Assembly (NCBI GenBank): GCA_905234765.1
Contig: CAJOIF010000023.1
Coordinates: 1 to 38,978, forward strand
From: an uncultured Bacteroidales bacterium
GTDB taxonomy: Bacteria > Bacteroidota > Bacteroidia > Bacteroidales > F082
DNA: 38,978 bases
Reading direction: 5' to 3'
Position 1 is the first letter of the stretch. The number at the start of each line of letters is the position of its first letter. Below the pieces are notes generated by a model. That model saw only the letters and a list, made by a program, of their open reading frames with translations, had not been told where the DNA came from and did not search any database. Position numbers and translations under genes: made by a program. This document shows, in pieces, positions 7,245 to 15,766 of the stretch.

Positions 7245-10169
7245 ATGAAGAAACTCATCCTCCTCTCCTCAGCATTAATGCTTGGCCTCATGACTATGGC
7301 GCAAACTCAGTCACAGAAAGGCATCAGTTACCGATACAATGGCAGGAATCCCAGAACGCCTCTCCCAAATGTGACCATTGAATGCGTTACAGCCAACAAT
7401 GCTGTTATCAGTGATAATTCCGGGACTTTCACGCTCATTTTCAACAAACTTAAGATGGGGGATAGAGTTGGTAGCGTGACGGTAAAGAAACGCGAAATGA
7501 TGGTCTTCAACCAACAAGCCGTGGACGAGTGGAGCATCCGCAAGGAGCCACTCTGCCTTATCCTTTGCGACGCCAAAGAGTTTGAAAGACAAAAGCAAGA
7601 ACTCATTGACATCGGCAAAAGCGAAGCCGAAAAGAAATACAACCTCCAAAAAGCTGAATTGGAAAAACAATTAGAGGCCAGCCAAATCGACCGTGCCAAA
7701 TATGAAGCCGAGTTGGATAAGGCATGGGAGGAGTTGGACCGCCTACACAAACATATCGACGAATACGCCGACCTGTTTGCCCGCATCGACGAGAGTGAAA
7801 TCGACTCACTAGCACAGCAAGCCATGGAACTGTTCAACCAAGGAAAAGTGGACGAGGCCGTGCGCATGTTTGAGCAGGGTAATTATTTGGAAAAACTTAA
7901 GCAAGACAATCGTGCCATTGAGCAAGCCGAACAATTGATTGAAGCCACCGAGCAAGCGAAAGTCAAGGTCAAAGAAGAAAAAGAGATGCACCTAAACAGT
8001 TTGAAGGCCCAAATTGAAGCCTACAAGATGCAAAACGAATGGGAAAAAGCTGGGACTTTGCTAAAAGGTTTGGCTGATGAAGTAAATACTTTTGAGGCTC
8101 TTTTTGAGTACGCCGTGTTTTGTAACAGGCAGAATCACTTTGACGAGGCAGAACAGTATTACAATAGGGCCTGGCTAGTATTGGATTCCACATTTGACAA
8201 TCAAAGCGAAACGTATATCTCAAAAAAATGCGATGTACTGTGTGGTCTTGCAGGTGTATACAAATCAACCCAACGACATGACGAAAGCGAGTCCATGTTT
8301 CTATCCGCAATGGATCTCTATGAAAAGCTCTTACTCAGAAATCCGACATCTTATGTTCTGAAATATGCCAAAAGGTTAAATCAATTAGGAGATTTGTATT
8401 GGGAAATGAACCAATTCGACAAGTGTGAAAACAAGTGCCTCGCAGCATTAAATATTTGTAAAGCATACGAAAACCCCGATTCTGAGGCTTATGAATACAC
8501 GATAGCGGAAATTCAAAATGTACTTGGCTCATTATACAAAAAAACACAAAGATTTGAAGAGAGTGAATCTATGTATTTATCCTCTTTGAATCATTTTCAA
8601 AATCTTAGTTCGATTAATCCTAAAGTTTTCAAGTTCTCTACATACAAGTCTTTATACAATATATCCTGTTTATATCTACGCTTGCATCAATATGACAAAA
8701 GCGAAGCTTATGCCTTATCAGCTTTAAATATGCTGGAACAAGCCACAGAAGTTAATCCAGAAGCCAGTTGGGTATATCTAGCTTTGGCGCAAAGGCATCT
8801 TGCAGATTTGTACAAAGAAACACAACAATTGGAAAAGAGTGAATCATACTATTTGTTGGCATTAGACACTTATGAACACCTTGCCAAGCTCAATCCTATT
8901 GCTTTCCAACAACAATTGGCTGGAGCGCTACAAAATCTTGCCGGCTTATACGAAATAACCCAGAGATTTGAAGAAGACGAAGCCATGTGTTTGCGCGCAT
9001 TGCATATTTTTGAGCATCTTGCTGAAACGAATCCATCTTCATACAAACCCAATGTGGCAGATGTCATGTGCAACCTTGCCATAGTATATTCTAAGACTAT
9101 GCGTGTCAATGAAAGTGAAAATATGTTCCTCTCCGCATTGGAAATCTATCAAGACTTGGCAAAAACAAATCCTTCAGTATACAAGCCATATTTACAAAAT
9201 CTATACAACAATCTTGGAATATTTTATCAACGAACGGGATTTTTCGACAAATGTGAAAACATGTCCTTGTTATCCCTTGAAATAGCCAAGGAACTCTCCG
9301 CCTCAAATCCAACCGTATACGAACCCGTTGTTGCAAAGGCAATGGTAGACCTTGGATCCTTGTATACATTCACCAAACGATATGTAGAAAGTGAATCCAT
9401 TACAATTTCAGGATTACAAATTTATGAAAGGCTTGCCAAGTCCAATCCTTCAGTGTTTTTGCCTTCTTTAGCTAGCACCTACCACACTCTTGCGGTTTTG
9501 TACTACTTCACCCAACAATATGACAAAAGCGCCGAGATGTACTCTTCAGAATTGGACATTTTTGAACAATTTGCAGAAAAAAATCCGGCAAAATATGAAA
9601 CCTACGTGGCAGACAACTTATATAGCATCGGTTTGTTAAGACTAGTCCAAGAACACTACGCGGAAGGCATAGAGCCATTAGAAAGAGCTATAAAAATCTA
9701 CAAACGCTGGCTACCACAAAACCCCTCATTACAAGCAAACTACTATGGTGCAACACATTGGATCGCCCATCTTTATGCCGGAATTAAGAACTACTCTTCG
9801 GCCTATAATGCCCTTGAGGAATGGCTTCTTTGGGCCAAAGAGTCTCAATGGGAAGTGCCAGAGTTCAACACCGAAGAGATTGAAAACATATCTAAATTTG
9901 GCCTGTTTTCTGGTCATTATTCCGAAGCCGAGCGATGGGCCAACGATGGATTCGAAATAGACTCATCAAGACTCACCTTTTATTCTTGTTTGGCCACCTC
10001 CCTTTTGTTTCAAGGCCGCTACGCCGAAGCCGAAGCCATTTATCGCCAATACAAGGACGAGTTGAAAGACAATTTTCTGCAAGATTTCCTCGACTTCGAG
10101 GCCGCCGGCGTCATCCCCGAGGAGCGCAAAGCGGATGTGGAACGTATCCGAATGATACTTAACGAATAA
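7245..10169 (+). CDS. Exported TPR protein 2 (divergent repeat type)
   Basis: The protein has 974 residues, the longest of the set. The signal peptide MKKLILLSSALMLGLMTMAQ is almost the same as in the gene at 12629. The following beta-rich domain (about 25-105) and coiled coil (110-265) are of the same general design but much diverged from the other four. The repeats (about 270-960) are TPRs of another flavour, with units like ESxxLxALxIYExLAKxNPSVYxP and NNLAxLYxxTQRFEE, rather than the HPxVAxSYNNIG type. There is no lipobox and no membrane segment after the signal peptide, so it is predicted periplasmic. The middle part (about 8040-9760) is AT-rich. The stop codon lies 13 bases before the next ATG. 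It probably has a different binding partner from the other TPR proteins. Confidence 0.8.
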   Translation: MKKLILLSSALMLGLMTMAQTQSQKGISYRYNGRNPRTPLPNVTIECVTANNAVISDNSGTFTLIFNKLKMGDRVGSVTVKKREMMVFNQQAVDEWSIRKEPLCLILCDAKEFERQKQELIDIGKSEAEKKYNLQKAELEKQLEASQIDRAKYEAELDKAWEELDRLHKHIDEYADLFARIDESEIDSLAQQAMELFNQGKVDEAVRMFEQGNYLEKLKQDNRAIEQAEQLIEATEQAKVKVKEEKEMHLNSLKAQIEAYKMQNEWEKAGTLLKGLADEVNTFEALFEYAVFCNRQNHFDEAEQYYNRAWLVLDSTFDNQSETYISKKCDVLCGLAGVYKSTQRHDESESMFLSAMDLYEKLLLRNPTSYVLKYAKRLNQLGDLYWEMNQFDKCENKCLAALNICKAYENPDSEAYEYTIAEIQNVLGSLYKKTQRFEESESMYLSSLNHFQNLSSINPKVFKFSTYKSLYNISCLYLRLHQYDKSEAYALSALNMLEQATEVNPEASWVYLALAQRHLADLYKETQQLEKSESYYLLALDTYEHLAKLNPIAFQQQLAGALQNLAGLYEITQRFEEDEAMCLRALHIFEHLAETNPSSYKPNVADVMCNLAIVYSKTMRVNESENMFLSALEIYQDLAKTNPSVYKPYLQNLYNNLGIFYQRTGFFDKCENMSLLSLEIAKELSASNPTVYEPVVAKAMVDLGSLYTFTKRYVESESITISGLQIYERLAKSNPSVFLPSLASTYHTLAVLYYFTQQYDKSAEMYSSELDIFEQFAEKNPAKYETYVADNLYSIGLLRLVQEHYAEGIEPLERAIKIYKRWLPQNPSLQANYYGATHWIAHLYAGIKNYSSAYNALEEWLLWAKESQWEVPEFNTEEIENISKFGLFSGHYSEAERWANDGFEIDSSRLTFYSCLATSLLFQGRYAEAEAIYRQYKDELKDNFLQDFLDFEAAGVIPEERKADVERIRMILNE

Positions 10170-10182
10170 AGATTTGTATCCC

Positions 10183-12627
10183 ATGAAGAAAACGATACTT
10201 ATTCTCGCTGCATTGATGCTTGGCCTCTCGCTTTCTGCCCAAACCCAGCAAGGATACGTGAAGACCAAAGGCCGCATGGTGGACGGCCAACTCGTCCCCG
10301 GCCAAGGCCTGAAAGGCGCTACTGTCTCCATCAAAGGACGAACTGCCGTGTTGGTGAATGGTGACGACGGAGCGTTTTCCTTCCCCGTCGCCGAAGCGCA
10401 ATTCCGCTTGGATTCGGTGAAGAAAAAAGGATACCAACTGGTTGACATGGAGGCCTGCCCTAGGAGCTACAAGTACTCCGCCAACCCGCTTTACATCGTC
10501 ATGGAAACGCCAGAGCAGCAGTTGCAAGACAAGTTGGCCGCAGAAAGGAAAATACGTCGCAACCTCCAAAAACAACTCCAAGAAAAAGAGGACGAGATCG
10601 AAGCCTTGAAGGAGCAACAGAAGATTTCCGACGAGGAATACCGCGCTGCCTTGCAGAAACTTTACCAAGACCAAGAAAGCAATGAGCAACTCATCTCCGA
10701 CATGGCCAAACGCTATTCCGAGTTGGACTACGACCAATTGGACGAATTCTACCGCCAAGTGTCGTATTGCATCGAAAATGGTGAGTTGGTTAAGGCCGAC
10801 TCGCTGTTGAAAACCCGTGGCGACATAACCGCCCAAGTGGGCAGCATACTTCAACGCGGGCAAATCATCCAGCAGGAAAAAGAGCAAATCCAAAAGGCCG
10901 AAGCCGTCCAGCAAGCCGACATTGAAGAAGCTGCCAGGCGCTGCTATAGCTATTATGAGGCTTTCAAGGCTCAACACTTGAATGATACGGCGGGGTATTA
11001 TTTGGAGTTGAGAGCGATGGTGGATACTACAAATGTTGAGTGGCAAATGGATGCAGGGGACTTTATAAGAGAGTACATTGTTGATTACGACAAAGCTCTT
11101 GAATACTATCAATTGGGTTTAAGACAATCGCTAATTCAATATGGATTAGAGCACTCCAAAACTGCCGGATTTCTCAATGCAATTGGTTGGGTCTCTAAAG
11201 AACAAGGAGACTATGACAAAGCCTTGGAGTATTATTACAAAGCTTTAAACATCAAAATGTCCATTTTCGGAGAGAATAGTGCCGAAGTTGCTTGGAGTTA
11301 CAACAATATTGGTGGAGTCTATTGTAAACGGGCAGACTACGACAAAGCATTGGAATTCCATAAAAAAGCGCTGGCTATCAGGGAAGCTGTTTTAGGAAAA
11401 AAACATTCTGATGTGGCAGCAAGTTACAGTTGGCTCAGTAGTATATTCTATTGGAAAAGTGAATATGACAAAGCATTGGAGTATAGTAATAAAGCTTTGG
11501 CAATCCGAAAAGACGTTTTTGGCGAGAATAGTCTTAATGTTGCTGTGGATTACAACAATATCGGAGCTGTTTATTATAGTCTCGCTGACTACGACAAGGC
11601 TTTGGAGTTTTACAATAAATCTCTAAAGATTTACGAACTTTTTTATGGTGACAGACATCCTGAAGTTGCCAAAGAGTATGATAATATCGGGAAAGTGTTT
11701 GGAAATCAAGGAAATTATACCAAAGCTCTGGAATACCAAAACAGAGCTTTGGCTATCAGAAGAGCTTTCTTAGGTGAGAATCATCCTGATGTAGCCCTTG
11801 GCTATAACAACACAGGATTGATGTATTCCAGGCTAAAAGATTATGATAAAGCATTGGAATACTACAATAAAGCCTTGAATATTTGGGAATCAGTTTACGG
11901 TGAAAACAATTTACATGCAGCGACAAGTTACGGAAACATTGGTGATGTGTACTTACAGTTAGGCAACGATGAAAAGGCGCTGGAATACGTTAACAAAGCA
12001 TTGTCCATCGAGGAGGCCATCCTCGGTGAAAACCATTTAGATGTGGCACTAACATGCAACAACATAGGTTCTATTTACGATAAGCAAAGCAACAGCGACA
12101 AAGCACTGGAATACTACAATAAAGCATTGACGGTTTTTGAAACCACCCTTGGGGAAAATCATCCTAATTTGGCCGTATGTTACAACAACATTGGTTATGT
12201 ATACGATAACCAAGGCAACAGCGATAAGGCACTGGAATACTACAATAAAGCATTGACCATCTGGAAGGCTGCTCTCGGTGAAAGCCATCCCAATGTAGCA
12301 GTAATATGCAATAACATCGGCTTCTTGTACAATGACCTAGGTAACGATGAAAAAGCACTGGAGTATTGGAATAAGGCAGTGACCGTTTGGAAAACTGTTT
12401 TAGGGGAAAGTCATTCCGATGTGGCCAAATGTTACGACAATATCGGAGCTGTGTACCACAAACAGGAGAATTATGACAAAGCACTGGAATATTATGAGAA
12501 AGTATTAATCATTCGTAAATCCATTTTACCCGAAGGCCATCCCGACACCATGAAGACCCAACAAAAAATCTCCGAAATCCAAGCCAAACTAAAAGAACAA
12601 GAAAACGAACAAAAGACCGAAGAATAA
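10183..12627 (+). CDS. Exported TPR protein 3 (twelve 42-residue repeats)
   Basis: The protein has 814 residues. I start it at the ATG at 10183 (MKKTILILAALML) because the in-frame codon at 10174 is TTG and adds nothing to the signal peptide. After the AQ cleavage site come a beta-rich domain (KGATVSIKGRTAVLVNGDDG), a coiled coil (EQQLQDKLAAERKIRRNLQK onward), and a conserved segment with SELDYDQLDEFYRQVS. Then twelve 42-residue kinesin-light-chain-like TPRs follow, many reading DKALEYYNKAL and GENHPDVAxxYNNIG. It ends AKLKEQENEQKTEE. The N-terminal third is very close to the genes at 12629 and 15767. Some repeats are nearly identical in DNA, pointing to recent expansion. One base separates its stop from the next ATG. 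Predicted periplasmic scaffold or sensor. Confidence 0.84.
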   Translation: MKKTILILAALMLGLSLSAQTQQGYVKTKGRMVDGQLVPGQGLKGATVSIKGRTAVLVNGDDGAFSFPVAEAQFRLDSVKKKGYQLVDMEACPRSYKYSANPLYIVMETPEQQLQDKLAAERKIRRNLQKQLQEKEDEIEALKEQQKISDEEYRAALQKLYQDQESNEQLISDMAKRYSELDYDQLDEFYRQVSYCIENGELVKADSLLKTRGDITAQVGSILQRGQIIQQEKEQIQKAEAVQQADIEEAARRCYSYYEAFKAQHLNDTAGYYLELRAMVDTTNVEWQMDAGDFIREYIVDYDKALEYYQLGLRQSLIQYGLEHSKTAGFLNAIGWVSKEQGDYDKALEYYYKALNIKMSIFGENSAEVAWSYNNIGGVYCKRADYDKALEFHKKALAIREAVLGKKHSDVAASYSWLSSIFYWKSEYDKALEYSNKALAIRKDVFGENSLNVAVDYNNIGAVYYSLADYDKALEFYNKSLKIYELFYGDRHPEVAKEYDNIGKVFGNQGNYTKALEYQNRALAIRRAFLGENHPDVALGYNNTGLMYSRLKDYDKALEYYNKALNIWESVYGENNLHAATSYGNIGDVYLQLGNDEKALEYVNKALSIEEAILGENHLDVALTCNNIGSIYDKQSNSDKALEYYNKALTVFETTLGENHPNLAVCYNNIGYVYDNQGNSDKALEYYNKALTIWKAALGESHPNVAVICNNIGFLYNDLGNDEKALEYWNKAVTVWKTVLGESHSDVAKCYDNIGAVYHKQENYDKALEYYEKVLIIRKSILPEGHPDTMKTQQKISEIQAKLKEQENEQKTEE
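12091..12257 (+). repeat. Nearly identical 126-bp repeat units inside TPR protein 3
   Basis: The stretches 12091-12131 and 12217-12257 differ at only two positions and are exactly 126 bp (42 codons) apart, with weaker similarity through the rest of the unit. Such near-identity within a TPR array points to recent duplication or gene conversion, and makes the array prone to gain or loss of repeats. Confidence 0.8.
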
Positions 12628-12628
12628 T

Positions 12629-14548
12629 ATGAAGAAACTCATCCTCCTCTCTACCGCATTGATGCTCGGCATCATGCTCACAGCCCAAACCCAACAAGGC
12701 TACGTGAAAACAAAAGGCCGTATGGTGAATGGCAAGCTTGTGCCCGGACAAGGACTGAAAGGTGCCACCGTTTCCATCAAAGGAAGAACTGCCGTATTGG
12801 TAAACACCGATGACGGTGCCTTCTCCTTCCCCGTCTCAGAGGCACAGTTCCGGCTAGATTCGGTAAACAAAAAAGGTTATCAGTTGGTTGACTTGGACGT
12901 CTGTCCCAAAACATACAGATACTCGGGCAACCCTATCTACATCGTCATGGAGACCCCAGAGCAACAACTGCAGGACAAGCTGAATGCTGAACGCAAGATT
13001 CGCCGCAACCTGCAGAAACAACTGCAAGCCAAGGAAGACGAAATCGAAGCCTTGAGAGAAGAGAACAAGATATCACTGGAAGAGTACCAAAGGACGATGC
13101 AGAAGCTCTACGAGGAGCAGGAAAGCAACGAACAACTCATCTCCGACATGGCCAAGCGCTATTCCGAACTCGACTACGACCAACTCGACGAGTTCTACCG
13201 CCAAGTGTCATTATACATTGAGGACGGCGAGTTGGTGAAGGCCGACTCCATGCTCCGCTCGCGCGGCGACATCAAGGAGCAGGTCAATATCATCATGCAA
13301 CGTGGACAAGCTCTTAAAGAAGAGAAGGAAAAACTGCAACAAGCTGAAGCTGTTCAACAGGCTGACATCGAAGAGGCCGCAAAACGCTGCTATGGCTTCT
13401 ATGAGACCTTCTATCTGCAACACCAAAACGACTCTGCGGCACATTATCTACTACTACGCGCCCAACTGGACACCACCAATGTTGATTACCAAAACGAAGC
13501 AGCGAAGTTCCTTGTCGAGTTCCTTAGTGAATTCGATAAAGCCACGCCCTATTACCAAACCGCAATGCGACAAGCGAAACTGCAATATGGTGAGAAATGC
13601 GAATGGGTCGCTACCATCCTCTACAACACGGGCATGGTACATTATTATCGGAGTGAACTACCAGAGGCCCTGGAAGACTTTAACCAAGCCAAGGACATTT
13701 ATTCTGAACTTTTTGGAGCAAATCATCCTGAAGTTGCCACTATGATAAATGCCATCGGATTGATACATAACAGCTTAGGAGATTATCAAACAGCATTGGA
13801 TTACTTCCTCCAATGTGCAGAGATACGCAAAGCAGCCTTAGGAGAAGACCATTTTGACGTTGCGGCCACCTATAACAACATCGGACACATTTATGCCGTT
13901 CTCCGTGATTTTCCAAAAGCCATGGAATACCAAAAGAAATCCTTGAAAATCAAAGAGAAAGTATTGAGCGAAAATAATTATAGCTTTGCCTATGCGCATA
14001 CCAATATTGGAAGCATATTCTACTATCAGGGCGACTTCGACAGCGCAGCGTATCACTTCGACAAAGCACTTGAAATCAACATCATTACATTAGGAGAATA
14101 CCATCCCAACACAGCATCCAGTTACGGCAATGCCGCATTGATGTATTCCGTAAATAAAAACTATGACAAAGCTTTGGAATACAATATGAAGGCGCTGACT
14201 ATCATGAAAAAACTCTTAGGCGAGAATCATCCCAGAACGGCAACATATTATTCCAACACAGGCACTAGTTACATGAATTTGGGCAACTACGAAGAGGCCT
14301 TGAAATACATAAACAAAGCACTATCCGTAAAAAAAGAAGCCCTTGGAGAAGAGCACCCCGACCTTGCCGATTATTACCACAACATCGGCGAGGCGTATTA
14401 TAGGATGGGCGATAAAGCCAAATCCATTGAAAACTTCAGAACAGCTCGATCCATTTGGGAAAAAGTCTATGGGCCCGAGGACAAAAGAGTCATCAAGGTC
14501 CAAGGCACCATTGATTCCATCCTGGAGGAAACCGAGAAGGAAGAATAA
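12629..14548 (+). CDS. Exported TPR protein 4 (eight 42-residue repeats)
   Basis: The protein has 639 residues and the same order of parts as its paralogs: signal peptide (MKKLILLSTALMLGIMLTAQ), beta-rich domain (GLKGATVSIKGRTAVLVNTD), coiled coil, SELDYDQLDEFYRQVS segment, and eight kinesin-light-chain-like TPRs from about residue 300. The repeats are less regular than in the gene upstream, and the C-terminal tail (DSILEETEKEE) is acidic. The start is 1 base after the preceding stop codon, so translation is probably coupled. The TIR gene follows after a 58-base gap. Predicted periplasmic. The repeats differ enough from those of TPR protein 3 to suggest another partner. Confidence 0.83.
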   Translation: MKKLILLSTALMLGIMLTAQTQQGYVKTKGRMVNGKLVPGQGLKGATVSIKGRTAVLVNTDDGAFSFPVSEAQFRLDSVNKKGYQLVDLDVCPKTYRYSGNPIYIVMETPEQQLQDKLNAERKIRRNLQKQLQAKEDEIEALREENKISLEEYQRTMQKLYEEQESNEQLISDMAKRYSELDYDQLDEFYRQVSLYIEDGELVKADSMLRSRGDIKEQVNIIMQRGQALKEEKEKLQQAEAVQQADIEEAAKRCYGFYETFYLQHQNDSAAHYLLLRAQLDTTNVDYQNEAAKFLVEFLSEFDKATPYYQTAMRQAKLQYGEKCEWVATILYNTGMVHYYRSELPEALEDFNQAKDIYSELFGANHPEVATMINAIGLIHNSLGDYQTALDYFLQCAEIRKAALGEDHFDVAATYNNIGHIYAVLRDFPKAMEYQKKSLKIKEKVLSENNYSFAYAHTNIGSIFYYQGDFDSAAYHFDKALEINIITLGEYHPNTASSYGNAALMYSVNKNYDKALEYNMKALTIMKKLLGENHPRTATYYSNTGTSYMNLGNYEEALKYINKALSVKKEALGEEHPDLADYYHNIGEAYYRMGDKAKSIENFRTARSIWEKVYGPEDKRVIKVQGTIDSILEETEKEE

Positions 14549-14606
14549 CACCAAACAGGCCGCCAAGAGCATTGTACAATTCCAAGAAAACTAAAATAAA
14601 AAGACC

Positions 14607-15737
14607 ATGAATGATTCCTTTAAGTACTATGCGTTCATAAGCTATAACGCCAAGGACACAGCCTGGGGCAAGCGCCTCCAGAAGAAACTCGAGCATTACA
14701 AGATGCCAGCCACACTGTGTAGCGAACATGGCTGGAGCCGCCGGCCCATACGTCCTGTCTTCTTCGCCCCTACCGACATACAGCCGGGTGGCCTCACCGA
14801 AGAATTGCAGGAACGTCTTCGTGCTTCACGTCACCTTATTGTCATATGCTCGCCCAACTCGGCGAAGTCGAAATGGGTAGGCAAGGAAATTGAATTCTTC
14901 CACAGCCTTGGGCGTACTCAAAACATCCATTTCTTCATCGTGGACGGCACGCCCAACAGCGGTGACCCTGCCACGGAGTGTTTCAACCCCGTCGTCGACG
15001 AACTTGGCTTGCCCGAAATCCTAGGTGCCAACATCCACGAAAAGATTTACCGTTGGCCCTGGCTCAACAAGGAACGCGCCTATGTACAACTGATTTCAAA
15101 GCTGCTCGGCGTGGAATTCGACGCCATCTGGCAACGCCACAAAAGGCAACTCGTTCGCAATGCAACGATATGGACCTTAAGCGCCATCGCCGTCATCGCC
15201 ACATTGGTTGTTGTTGGTAAAGCCAACCAACCTTTCGACGCGGAGATAAAATTGAACGAAGCCTCCGCACACAACCCACAACTGCCGCCGATGCACGATG
15301 CCGTCATCACCCTAAGCCTCGACAACGAAACCAAGAGTGACACCGTTGCATCCATGGATGTAGTCTCTGTCTTCAGCAACATACCACACCGTTTCCTAAG
15401 CAAGCCCGTCCACATCACTGTGGCCTGCCAGGACTTCTTTAACACCGACACCACATTGGTACTGACACGGCAAACGGACTTGTCACTCCTTCGCGACCCT
15501 TCGGTATATGGCGACATCCACTTCAAGCTGTGGAATCTCGTTACTGAAGAACCCGTTTCGATGGCAACAATAGAGATTGGAGGGCAACAAGTCCAATCCG
15601 ACGAAAATGGCATGGTAACATTGTCTATTCCGTTGGAAAAGCAGCGGAAATCCTATAAGATCACGTCGGAATTGCCCTTGGTCAACGATTCCATCTTCAT
15701 GCCTTGCGGTGAAGACGACGTCATCCTCATCCAATAA
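14607..15737 (+). CDS. Transmembrane TIR-domain protein with a periplasmic beta-rich tail
   Basis: The protein has 376 residues. Residues 5-165 are a TIR-like domain: KYYAFISYNAKD (6-17) forms the first strand and BB-side loop, and SKWVGKEIEFF (88-98) holds the glutamate (E94) in the position of the NAD-cleaving residue of enzymatic TIR domains. A single membrane helix (about 186-204) follows a basic RHKRQLVR stretch, so the TIR domain should face the cytosol. The outer part (205-376) has two beta-rich segments; the second (about 301-350, VSMATIEIGG and DENGMVTLSIP) resembles the regulatory beta domain at the N-terminus of the neighbouring TPR proteins. It is enclosed by TPR genes on both sides. 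I infer NADase-type signalling or toxicity controlled from the periplasm; catalytic activity is untested. Confidence 0.82.
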   Translation: MNDSFKYYAFISYNAKDTAWGKRLQKKLEHYKMPATLCSEHGWSRRPIRPVFFAPTDIQPGGLTEELQERLRASRHLIVICSPNSAKSKWVGKEIEFFHSLGRTQNIHFFIVDGTPNSGDPATECFNPVVDELGLPEILGANIHEKIYRWPWLNKERAYVQLISKLLGVEFDAIWQRHKRQLVRNATIWTLSAIAVIATLVVVGKANQPFDAEIKLNEASAHNPQLPPMHDAVITLSLDNETKSDTVASMDVVSVFSNIPHRFLSKPVHITVACQDFFNTDTTLVLTRQTDLSLLRDPSVYGDIHFKLWNLVTEEPVSMATIEIGGQQVQSDENGMVTLSIPLEKQRKSYKITSELPLVNDSIFMPCGEDDVILIQ

Positions 15738-15766
15738 CACACCCAATGACGCACAACATTTAAGAC

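Noticed and set aside
10159..11112. 317-codon open frame on the minus strand
   Set aside because: Antisense to the conserved front part of TPR protein 3; similar shadows occur in the paralogs, as expected from shared codon use.
11090..12540. CRISPR-like regular spacing (126-bp period)
   Set aside because: The period is 42 codons in an open frame and every unit translates to a TPR motif; there are no short identical repeats with unique spacers and no cas genes.
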